From Neurospora intermedia (taxonomy: Eukaryota > Ascomycota > Sordariomycetes > Sordariales > Sordariaceae), in assembly GCA_037102815.1 (NCBI GenBank), contig BTPP01000006.1:3162001-3226000 (forward strand): a stretch of 64,000 nucleotides of DNA, given 5' to 3'. A program made the position numbers and the translations under genes. The first letter of the stretch is position 1, and each line of letters opens with the position of its first letter. The notes under the pieces were generated by a model. That model worked only from the letters and a program-made list of their open reading frames with translations, searched no databases and was not told where the DNA came from. This document shows positions 42,067 through 52,169 of the stretch, one piece after another.

Positions 42067-43821
42067 ATGGCATCGCCCTCCACTCCACCATCTACCGGTC
42101 CCACTCTGGACAACTCCATCCAACATCATGTCCATTCCGGCTTGCCCCATCCCCAGTCCGTTGCCGATACACGCCTCGAGACCCTTCGTCGCCTGCTCAA
42201 AGGCTACAGCTCCCTCTCTGCACCTACCCTCCTGCAACCTCTTAGTCCCCATTTCACTCACGAGGTTCTTCCCCAATCCCTGGGGATGCCAGTGAGGGGC
42301 AAGGAGGACTTTGCTCACCATGCCGCCATGGTTTTCTCCGCGTTTCAAAGCTTTGAGATGAAGCCGACAGAACTGTGGGAGGATCCGGACAGAGGGGGGG
42401 TGATACTGAGGTGTGCGATGGAAGGGGTCTTGAAGACCAAGGAGAAACCTGAAGGCGAGAAGGGGGAGGGCAAGGCAGAGGAGGGTGGGAAAGTCAGGGT
42501 GGAGGCCAAAGAAGAGGTCACTCGCCCCCATATGAATACGGAAGACGTGTACAGCCCTGATGAAGACCTAAGTAATATCTTGGGAGACCTTCCAGAGCCA
42601 CCCGACATTCCCGAGACACTCCTAAGTCCCATCACAGAAGTCACCGAACCCGGTTCAGAGATTCCTCCCCTCTTTTTCAACTCCCCCAACCCATTGGCAT
42701 TTTCCGAGAAAGACCAAGAACCAACGCCCTCTTCACCCCCAACGTCCTTAGAAGATGCACACCCCTCACCCCCATCACCATCACCACCAATCCTAGAAGA
42801 GCCGTCGTCTCAACAAGAGGAAGACCAAAACAAAGAGACAACCCACTGGAACAACGAATGCCTCCTCATCATCTCCTTCACGCCCTGCGGCTCACAGATC
42901 TCCAAAATCCAAGAATTCGTCGACTCCGCCAAGGCAGTAGAGATGAAGAAGAAACATGCCCCCAAGGGCTTCGACGAGGCTTCAGCACCTCCACCACCTA
43001 CTTACAAACCCGCCACATACCTCGATCTTGACACCCTCAAACTCAAAGACGGAGGATGTCCCGGGTGCGGAGTTCATCACCATCATCACATGCCTCACAT
43101 GCGGCACTCATCAGTGACTGTCACTGAACTCCCGCCGTCGCCTGTGCATAGTCTGGACTCCTCGGAGGGGGGAAATCTGGAGAGTCTAAAGCGGGGTTCA
43201 TCAGGGCAGGTAAACGGTCATGGAACGAACAAGGGAGTCCAATATCCCAAGCCCGTGGACGGTCTAAACAGTCTAGACACATCCGACACATTCAGTACTA
43301 CGACCGAGTATCCTTCTTCCTCAAACCAGAACTCCCCGCCAAGATATCTTGTCGATCGCGAAGCTGAAGAGTCTCCTGCATCACCATCTGCTTCTACATC
43401 ATGTGGATATGGAGAATCAGAGAGTACACCGAAATGGAAGAGGCTGCGATTCGCTACTACCAAAAGTACAAGTCCAGCTGAGAGATTCGAAGCTTTGGAT
43501 TCTCGTTCTGGTTCTGGTTCTGGTTCTGGGCATGTTTATGTCTCTAATTCGGGATTTTTTTCGTCGTCAGGTGATCCAGCTTTTGTCAACCATGAACATG
43601 AAAGTGGAGAGAAAAAAGGATGGAGCGGCACCATTGTTGACACGATCGAGGTTATCAACCAGTTTGTTCCTCCAAAGCTACTTCCTGTGGAGTTGGACGG
43701 CCGGACTGGGCAAGTGGCTGTCAAGAGGGAGTGGGTTTCGGGGGCAGTGACGTTTGCGGCGGGGGTTGCGCTGGGGAAACTTTGGTTTGGAGGTGGGAGA
43801 GGGGGTAGGAGGGTGGGGTGA
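42067..43821 (+). CDS. SnoaL/NTF2-like domain protein with long disordered insert and C-terminal hydrophobic segment
   Basis: An intronless frame of 584 residues with start context ccaagATGg. Residues about 35-125 (RLETLRRLLKGYSSLSAPTL, HFTHEVLPQSLGMPVRGKED, GGVILRCAMEGVLK) look like the first part of a SnoaL-like (NTF2-fold) domain. The fold seems to resume near residue 260 (WNNECLLIISFTPCGSQISK, then IQEFVDSAKAVEMKKK) after about 130 acidic, Pro/Ser-rich residues. A His-rich patch (CPGCGVHHHHHMPHMRH) and Ser/Gly repeats follow. The last 40 residues contain a hydrophobic segment (VSGAVTFAAGVALGKLWF) that could be a membrane anchor. The function is unknown. The domain assignment is inference from pattern, not from a search. 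Confidence 0.7.
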   Translation: MASPSTPPSTGPTLDNSIQHHVHSGLPHPQSVADTRLETLRRLLKGYSSLSAPTLLQPLSPHFTHEVLPQSLGMPVRGKEDFAHHAAMVFSAFQSFEMKPTELWEDPDRGGVILRCAMEGVLKTKEKPEGEKGEGKAEEGGKVRVEAKEEVTRPHMNTEDVYSPDEDLSNILGDLPEPPDIPETLLSPITEVTEPGSEIPPLFFNSPNPLAFSEKDQEPTPSSPPTSLEDAHPSPPSPSPPILEEPSSQQEEDQNKETTHWNNECLLIISFTPCGSQISKIQEFVDSAKAVEMKKKHAPKGFDEASAPPPPTYKPATYLDLDTLKLKDGGCPGCGVHHHHHMPHMRHSSVTVTELPPSPVHSLDSSEGGNLESLKRGSSGQVNGHGTNKGVQYPKPVDGLNSLDTSDTFSTTTEYPSSSNQNSPPRYLVDREAEESPASPSASTSCGYGESESTPKWKRLRFATTKSTSPAERFEALDSRSGSGSGSGHVYVSNSGFFSSSGDPAFVNHEHESGEKKGWSGTIVDTIEVINQFVPPKLLPVELDGRTGQVAVKREWVSGAVTFAAGVALGKLWFGGGRGGRRVG

Positions 43822-44561
43822 TTACTGTTGTACAAGAGATCGGTGGTACGGCAAGAGTTCATATAGAAGAAAAGAAAAAAAGAGAGAAAAAAAAAAAAGA
43901 CCAAGAAGGGAGAGACAGAGGAAAGAATAAGATGAAGAAGAGAAACAATCTCATGTTGTTAACGGAGATACACCAGTCTGGTACTTTGAAGATGGGAAGG
44001 CGAGGGGTGTTCCAATTCTGTTCATCTTCTCGCAAGCATTATTTTCCTTTATCGATAGAAGAGATAAATTTACTCACCGAGAGTCCAGCGGCCAAAGACG
44101 CCCTTCTGGTGGCCATGTTGGCCCTCGGCAGTTCGGCAGTACATGGAGCCAGAAGATTTATGAAAATCGAATAGTCAAATGGAACACCTTCAGACGTGGT
44201 CAGTTCGTGCCTGTGCAAGATGTCAAGAGAGAAAGGAGTTTGGAAGACAGGGGTCGTCAGGCTGTCTCTGCAATCAACGTCGGTCCAATGTCAAGTCACT
44301 TGTCTAAACCTTGCCTTGGCCAAACCGTACTTATAATTCAATCATTAGGTACAGCTAGTATTGTGACTACGTACTCCTGATGATCCCCCCATAAGGACTG
44401 ATTGTTGCCCATGTGCCTACAACATGAAGTCTGCTATTTCCCTTCTCTTCTTGAGACAAACATGTCTCGCTGTTCCAATGATGAACAACCCTCGTCACGT
44501 CCCAACTTCTCCCAAACTCAAGTCATACCAGTTCCCCCGCGCTCAAAGGAAACCAATGACC
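43822..44561. other. Convergent intergenic stretch
   Basis: About 0.74 kb of 3' flanks, with an A-rich run near 43866-43900. No gene is seen. Confidence 0.45.
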
Positions 44562-45250
44562 TTAAACCCTGCCCCCGGCACCGGCCCTCAACGTAGTCCA
44601 CAACGCCAGACTCCCCGCCACCGCCGGCATCACCAGCCTCACTAGATTCAGTCTCGCCCACTTCCTAGCATAATACTCGGCCAGCGCCGGGTCCGTCTTG
44701 TTCTTGTTCCCCTCTCTTCTGTTCAACCCTTCAATCTTTGCATTGATCGGCTGCATATTGACCGCTGAATGGACGACAGTGATCAAATGACACAGGGCAC
44801 TGATTGCGTAGAACTTCCATGCGTTGTTGTTGTTGTTGCTACCCGAGGTGGCAGCGGTGGAGGAGGAGGCGGACCGAGAATAGCTGGCCCAGGCGGCGTA
44901 GCCGTAGCCGATGATGCCAAAGGTAGAAATGGGGCGGAAGAAAACGTTGCCGACGCGCCAGAAGACAGGCCATTGTTGGCCTAGGTGTTTGGCGGCTTGG
45001 GGGTGGGAAGGGGAGGAAGGGTGGGGGAAGTTGATGAGGAGGGCAGGGACGCCCATGAAGGATTGGGTGATTGCGTTGCCTGGTGGGGAGAGGGAAGTCA
45101 GTTTAGTTGGTGGCTCTGTTTTGGAAGGGAGGGAGGGAAATGGGATGATGGATAAGAGACGAAACGGGACGTACCGAGGAGGATGAAGGACATGGCAACG
45201 GTGGTGCCGACGATGGCCTCGGTGGGAATTAGGCTGGAGGAGGAAGACAT
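44562..45250 (-). CDS. DUF1772 (anthrone oxygenase-like) membrane protein
   Basis: Two exons (45250-45175 and 45079-44562; GTACGT donor, CCACCAG acceptor) give 197 residues. The first exon encodes MSSSSSLIPTEAIVGTTVAM and SFILLG, a membrane segment, and the junction continues NAITQSFMGVPALLINF. This order, and the later WARLNLVRLVMPAVAGSLAL helix, fit the DUF1772 family, four-helix proteins that include anthrone oxygenases of polyketide pathways. In most fungi the members are of unknown function. A Ser/Thr/Asn-rich loop (SSSTAATSGSNNNNN) separates helices two and three. No polyketide synthase is in the window, so a role in secondary metabolism is not shown. Confidence 0.75.
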
Positions 45251-46794
45251 GGTGCCTATGTAAATTGTTGTATCTGTCTTTCGTGGTGGGTTGTATCTGT
45301 GTTGTTGAGTTGTCAGAAAGAAAGTTCACGATGCTCACAATGTGAATTGTCAAAGTTCAAGTCAGCTGCATGACCCGAAGGAATTTGGTCTTGATCGCTG
45401 AAGGGAGCGAGGGAGGAAACCCCTCATTTGGTGCCGGCAGTCGGGCCATGTGATGCCGTGGAACCACCTTTCCCCTGTCTCCGGCCGGCAAATTTTGTGT
45501 GACGATTGATACTTGCAGGTAGCGAGGTACCTCGCGGTAAACAGGAAGGAGCAAGTGCAGTTCTTTCCTGTGAAACTCGTTGTAGCAGAGCAGATTTCAA
45601 GCGGCATGATTGACAGGTGAGAAGGCGCGAGTCGTTGCTTCGTCTTGGCAAAAGCCACAGAGACAAGATCCGTGTCATGCTGTGCGGTGCAGAGCACAGC
45701 AAAAATACCTGTTTCCACCTATGTACCGTGACATGTCAATCATGGAATCAGCGAATGTCGGACTTGGCCACAAATCCCGTTTCCTGATCCACCTCCTCAT
45801 CGGGTACTATATGATCTTGCCCCTGGGGACATTCCATCACTTTTAGGGGCGTTGGTTCATGGCACTCCTGGATATCCGGTGGTAAGGAGCATGAGAGAGA
45901 AATCATTGTATACAAACAGGTTAAGTGCTAGTTATGATACCAATGACATACAGAAGAATCACAAAAATGAAGCTCGAAAGAGCATCGTAAAAACCCGTGA
46001 AGGTCTGGTGGTGGAGATCTAAGCTGGCTACGCGAAGAGAGTGGGTGTTCTTGCGAAGCCAGGTCAAATCACTGCCACCAAACATCCAAGGGTAGAACCG
46101 TCGTCTTCATTCTTCCTCCAGCATGTGCACCTTCCTCTGACACCTTTGTGTAGGCTACATCACGACGGTTTCGGTCTCTCTTTGGAGTTCTTACACGCTT
46201 AATTGTGCAGTGCTGCCAAGGCCCGACATGACGGGCGTCAAACTCGCCTGATCCGTCCACGCCGCTCAGGCCATTGCATCTAAGCCTGTGTTGGCGATGG
46301 AATCATGGTAAAGCCGGTCGATGGCTCCAATGCGGGAAGGTGCCTTTTTGCGACTCGGCCGATTGAGGCAGTTGCCGTCCTGTCAACAGCATTGGACCAT
46401 GGCCCTCAACGGAAGGTACGTTCTAGTCAGCGCCACACAACGAATTTGAGACGGAAAACTTCGTTATCTCTACAGTACTACTTGGGACTCGTTCGTCATG
46501 GGAACACTGCCATCTCCGGCACTGCAGTCTTCCTGGGCAGTGAAGTCTCGTCGTTTTTCCTCTCTTCTCGATTCTCAAGCCCTTCGACTGGTCTCCCCAA
46601 ACAAGATAACCCAATTCACCGTGGCGACGATCAATTGTACATACCCGATCAGCGCATTCTCAGGTGAAGAAATTGCATTGAAAATCAACAATGAAAAAAA
46701 AAAAAAAAAGGAACAAAAAAAAGGTTTGACTAAGTACCTCGTGGAAAAGTGCACGCCCATCTGCTTATTTACTATTACTCTCCAGTCATGTCCA
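45251..46794. other. Intergenic stretch
   Basis: About 1.5 kb, holding the DUF1772 promoter and the 3' end of the second P450 gene. An A-rich run (near 46694-46724) is present. No gene is seen. Confidence 0.45.
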
Positions 46795-48804
46795 TCAGTA
46801 TACACATGCAGTGGAGTCGACCCTTGCGATCGTGATGCTAATATCTGCCTCCTTCTTCACATCAATCACCGCCTTCCCGGCCAATGAACCACTACGACCG
46901 TTCACGCCGCCACTCTTTTCCTCGACAACTTGTACCGTCTTCGACAACTCATCCCTTATCTCCTCTACGTCCACAAGTGCAGCCGGGACCGCTGCTGCCG
47001 GTGAGGGAGATGGAATCTTCACTGTCGGTTGCGGCACCTTTGGCTCCTTGATCACATTCGGCTTTCCCTCTTTTACGTTCCTCAACCACCGCTCCCTCCT
47101 GGCGCGATCCTTTGCCTCGGACTCTTTCCAAACCCTCAACGCTTCCTTCTTCCTCTCTTCCGAACGTGGCTCGAACTCCATTTGGAATGGATCCGGCTTG
47201 ATGATAAGCAGCGAGTTGCTCCTGTCCAGCGGAACGGGTAGTTCACGGCCCGTTATGGGATCACGCTTATGCCTAAGGTTGAACAACCAGGCCAAGGCAC
47301 CGCATCCCACAATGAGCTCATCTTGGGTCAGCGACATACCAAGACACTGGCGTTGCCCCCAGCCAAACGAGGTCAGACCCTTGATGGTCGGATACTGAGT
47401 CAGAGGTTCCTTGTACGTGGGCCAACCCGGTTCGAGCCAGCGTTCGGGACGGAAGTTTTCCGGGTCAGGATACTTGACGGGGTTGCGGAGGAAGGACCTG
47501 GCCTTGTCAGCATCTATTTCATCGAGCAAGCATTACAGGGGGACAGGACCGACAAACCAGTCAAAAGGCAGGATGCGGGTTCCCTTGGGGATAAAGTATC
47601 CCTGGTAGTGATCATCCGCTTCGGTTTCGTGGGCCACGCCTGTGGGCACATTCGGCTTCCACCTCATTGTCTCCTTGATGCAAGCACGGAGGATGGGCAA
47701 CCGAGGAGCGTCTTCCAATCTTGGCATACGGTTACCGCAAACCTCGTCAACCTCCCTCTGAACAGCCTCTTGCCATTTGGGGTTGTGAACCATGGACACA
47801 AGCCAGTAGGACATGGGGCCTACGACGGTAAAGATTCCAACCAGGGCCAACATGCCAATGACACAAGAGGCCTCATAGTCACCAGATATGCTGGTTTTCT
47901 GGGACGTCTTCTCAAGGAACTGTCGAGTCCAGCATGGGCGTAGTTCCCCGCGCGCCAACTTCTCCCTGCATGTCAAAAGACGTTCCATCCACCACGCTTG
48001 CTGTTCATCGTGGCGTTTGCGCTCTGCTCTCTTCCAGGGGTTGATCAAGGTTGGCAAGTGCCATAGCGGTGTCAGGACGTTGGTGATGGGTCCAGCCGGT
48101 GACATCTGTGTCAGGAGACCCCAGGCACTCTTGGTGCAGTACTCACTAAGGCTTGGATCATCCCATGTCAACTGGCACATAACCTTGGATGACATGTCCT
48201 CGATAGAGTGTTGGAAATCCTCGGGGTTTTCGAGCAAGCGTGCCATCCATCGCTGGACCTCAAAGTACATTACACCGTAGTAGTGAGCTTTGGTGGCCTC
48301 GGTCAGATAGGAATGGCTGAGTTTTCTTTGTCGTGCCCAGTATGCTGTTGATAACTCCTTTGTCAACCTTTCGCTTCGTTTTGGCCTGCACTATCCTTTT
48401 CAGGGGCTTGTTCACTTACTATTGTGACCCATCAGGGGAAGGTACTCCATCGACCCATGTGTGCTTTTGGAGTCAAACAGAGATTGAATAACCGGCCGAT
48501 CCGAGTTATACTTGGCGCGCTTGACCAGCAAATCCTCCGCCACCTTCTCGTCGGTCACGACGATGAACTCGGCACCGAGCATCATGGTTCGGTAGAAGCC
48601 TTGTTGTCCATATTTGTCCGCCCACTCCTTGAACTTGAGCCACATGAACTGGATGGGAAGATCATGGACTCGCCCCAAGTAGGGTATTTGTGTCGGCCCA
48701 GGAATTCCATTTGGGTCGTTCACCTCCCTAAAGGCCTTGATGAAGTGCACAACGGCCACTATCAGCATAAACAGGCCTACGATAACGAGTGTAAGTAGCT
48801 GCAT
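46795..48804 (-). CDS. Cytochrome P450 (second), atypical I-helix, long C-terminal tail
   Basis: Three exons (48804-48420, 48344-47558, 47497-46795) give 624 residues. Introns of 75 and 60 bp have GTAAGT and GTTTGT donors, and the phases agree. N-terminal anchor LLTLVIVGLFMLIVAVV, hinge NGIPGPTQIPYLG, ExxR in IKETMRWK, FRPERWL, and haem loop FGWGQRQCLGM with its Cys near 442 are all present. The I-helix reads GMLALVGIFTVVGPM: the usual acidic residue before the conserved Thr is Phe. The last 100 residues (rich in Lys, Glu, Pro, Ala) go well beyond the normal P450 end. The final intron was placed so that FDW joins SFLRNP, restoring the P450 spacing. The substrate is unknown. Confidence 0.88.
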
Positions 48805-50599
48805 TGCAAGAGCAAATGATGACAGAATGAGAGAGAATGCAAAGATGATCTTCCAAATGACAAAACGGCACTTCGACCGGTCTGGTTCCCTGTTTTTAAG
48901 GAAAATCGGGAAAACAAGGAAACTATGCCAACGACATCGAACAACAAGATCGGGGCCGGAGAGTTGGACAAAAAGTTGTCTAGGCAGACTGATGCTTAAC
49001 AGTTGCCAGCTTTGTGTCCAGTAGGGGGGCGGACACGGCGAGTTCGAGAAGGCCGCCCGCTCGCGTCTTTTCTCTCCTCATTATCACCTGGCCGACTGCC
49101 AATGTATACGCAATGCATTCAGCAACCACAACGACTTAGCGCCGGCCTCCTGATGGAGTCCGAGCGTCAATGGCGATACCGTCGGCTCTTTTGTAGAATT
49201 GAAGTGCCTGATGACAACGGCGGAGGGACATCAACCCTTATTGATCAATGGAGGCTGACTATTTCGCAGCTATCACACTTGCCAAGGGTGGGGTGGTATG
49301 GAGTGGCCGTTCCGGGATCCTCAATGCACTTACTTTCTCCCCCCTTACATGCCGTCGCCTCCTGGATGAGTAAGAATGTTGCCGTTGTTCTGATCCCTAC
49401 GCACAGCATTTCTGCAGCGACGCTGACATCGGTAAATCACAGCTTCGAGCATCACGCTATACGAGAACAGTTCCCAACCAATAATGGATGCCATTTGACA
49501 ACGCTTCCAGCATTACGTCCACTCTCTCAGGACTCAGCCTGGCACAAAGAAAGAAGTTGGACGCCGGTTTCATGTAGTATGCGGGGCAAGATGCGGGTGG
49601 CAGTGTACATGACAGAGGTATGCAACACGTGTTTCCTTGTCTTTTGGCGAATCCATCACTCCAGAGTCTCTTCAGTTGAGTGGACTGATGATGATCTGAG
49701 AAGAATAATGTATGAATAGCGCGACTGAGCTTCTAGAATAAGGACAGCCTCAGCACCGGAATCAGACCAACATAAAAAAGTCTTCGAGCCCCGAACGTAG
49801 CGTTGTAGGGCCGATGGGTAAGGAGCAGGCGGATCTCAGACCGTTTGGTGAGTGCGATGGAGCCTGACATTGAAAGATGAAAAGTAAAGGCTAACTCAAT
49901 AATAGGGCATTCTTTCTTCGTTCGGTGGCTCTGTCGGCGAACTGCAAACTACAAGCAATAACCGAGAATGTTTACTTGACACGGAGTCGGTTTCGGAATG
50001 AGTGTCAACTTCAATTGCCTTCTTGAGGCCTCACTGACTTTTTCATTCCTCTCACCAAGGCTCTTTGTTCTCCTTTGACTAACAGAACCAGTTCAGAGCA
50101 CGTTGATGTTTGAACTTTGGGCTGCGTCATGGTGTATGTCTTGCTGCGAGGGGTTTATACCTTGGTTGCTGAAGCGGGACGCAGGCCGTAGGGTCAGACA
50201 TGAGCACATATCAAGAAGCTCAAGTTTCCTGCCGTTGCTTTTCTTGTTTTCACTTTCGCTTTTTTGCATCTCCATGTGCCCTACGCTTTGAGGCATGGGA
50301 GAGCACCGGAAAGTTGTGCGACCCGACGGGAGTTGCGCCATATGCAACTTTCGACCAAAGTCTCGGTGAAGTTTCGGTTGCAAACCGCGGCTATTAAAAG
50401 GAGATTACTTGCCCGCACCCCCCAAAAACTTAAATGCACCCACCTCCACAAGAAAAATGGGGCTTTTCAGCTGATGACACCTGACATCGTAAATCCCGTT
50501 TTTACCCGCAAAATTTCGTCTTTTCAATGCACGCAGCATCCCCTCTAACTTGGTCATTTCTTTCACTCTTTTTCGTACGGCCAGTTGCACTAGTACTTT
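48805..50599. other. Intergenic stretch up to the RIP boundary
   Basis: About 1.8 kb of normal base composition. A 238-codon frame (49003-49719) has no family features and is not called. Composition changes abruptly to AT-rich between about 50560 and 50640. Confidence 0.45.
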
Positions 50600-50869
50600 G
50601 CACGTAATTATACCACCAGTTAGCGCTAGCAATCTACTATATTTACACCAACACTCTATACCTACAATACTCTCAACGTACGTAAAGTCGTCGCATTTAA
50701 TTAATTTTTATACTAATCAATCGCTATAAATACCCTCTTCTAGTAAGCGCCCTTGTACGTCGGCTTCCTAGCGCCCTCATTATCGTTGTACATTAGACTC
50801 TTCAATTAAGACCTTCGCTTCTAATACTTCCCTCAACCCTAATATTACTTAAACTATATTAATAAACGA

Positions 50870-51290
50870 TCCCTTCTTCTCCTTTAACCTAATTGAAGAT
50901 TATAATAAACTATTTGTATATTTCGTTAATTTCTATCGTCGGTATTGCTTTAGTATTACAATCCAGCGCAATTATAAATTTAAGAAGCCGGACTATAATA
51001 AAGATAGTTCTATTATTAAAGTTTTCTTTTATTGCAACTACGCTAACTACTACCCCCTGCTAATATAGAATCCTAATTTAAAGAGGAGGTCTATATTACG
51101 AAAGAAGGCGCGCTATTGTCCCTTTAGAGTTATACTTCAAATTAAAAAGAGAATAGAGTAGAAATAGACTGCCCGGGTAATAAACTTAATATATTAAGGT
51201 CATCCCCTATTACGTACGTTAGAAGGCTACCCTATATTTCGTAGTATAGTTTGGAACTATAAGGTTAACCCTAAAGTAAATATTTTTTTG
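50870..51290 (+). pseudogene. Possible MULE transposase N-terminal (FAR1-like) relic
   Basis: A plus-strand frame with few stops contains YCPFRVIL (51113-51136) after a basic stretch (NPNLKRRSILRKKAR), and further on LLRTLEGYPIFRS. The order resembles the FAR1-type zinc domain at the start of fungal Mutator-like transposases. No transposase core follows. The assignment is tentative. Confidence 0.3.
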
Positions 51291-51329
51291 GGTAACCTCC
51301 TACTATAGCGCAACCTTATAATATAGTCT

Positions 51330-51520
51330 ATCCTTACTACTACATATTGGAGAGGGGTCCAGGTTCCTGTCAGATCTCCAACTCTGCTCCATAGAGTTGG
51401 CGACAAAACCACCGAATACGATAAAACCCGACCGGACAGTAAAAATGCAGCCCAAAAAGGGCAAAACCCTACCCTCCAACTTTGCAACGCTGCACATCTA
51501 CCATTCCTAGGCCAAAAAAA
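51330..51520. other. GC-normal island inside the RIP block
   Basis: About 190 bp with ordinary composition and many CpA/TpG steps, flanked by strongly mutated DNA. It contains CTCCAACTCTGCTCCATAGA and an AAAAAGGG-type run. I do not recognise it. Confidence 0.6.
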
Positions 51521-52169
51521 TTCTTTCAACCTACATTCTCTTTATTATTACTTTCTCTATTTCGATAATATAATTGTATTTGTATAGCTATAAAAGCCGA
51601 ATTTCTATAGGCTATAGAATTTCAATTTCTATTTCTAAACTTTACTATTTCTTATTAACTTTAAACCCCTATAACTTTTTTATTCTAAGTCTAATTACTA
51701 CCGTTGTACCTTAATTTTATATTTCTTTATAAGGCTAATTTACTTTTATACTTGGTTAGATACTAACTACGTATATTACGAGCTAAAATACTTGTACTTT
51801 CTTGCAAATATGCACTAATATTTCAATATCTATACTTATATATATACCAAATGCACCACCTTTTTAATATCTGCACTTATATATATATTAAATATATATT
51901 AATATTATATTTACTATATATATAAGTAATATTTTTAATTTTATAGAATTAGTAAGATATTTACTCAATTTTTTTCTATAAAAGAATAAAGTTTTCTATT
52001 TTTTTTTCTTCTTTTTTTCCTTAATTCGTCCAACCTTCCTTCTCTTTCAATTAATTCAATTCTACTTTTATTTATCTACCCCCTACTTCTACTAATCTAC
52101 TCTTCATTTTTATTTATTTACCCCCTACTTCTATTTAGAAGTATTTACCCTCTATTTAGTTTTATTTAA

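Noticed and set aside
49003-49719. 238-codon plus-strand frame
   Set aside because: No family motif, atypical composition, and no support from splice signals. Possible but not supportable.
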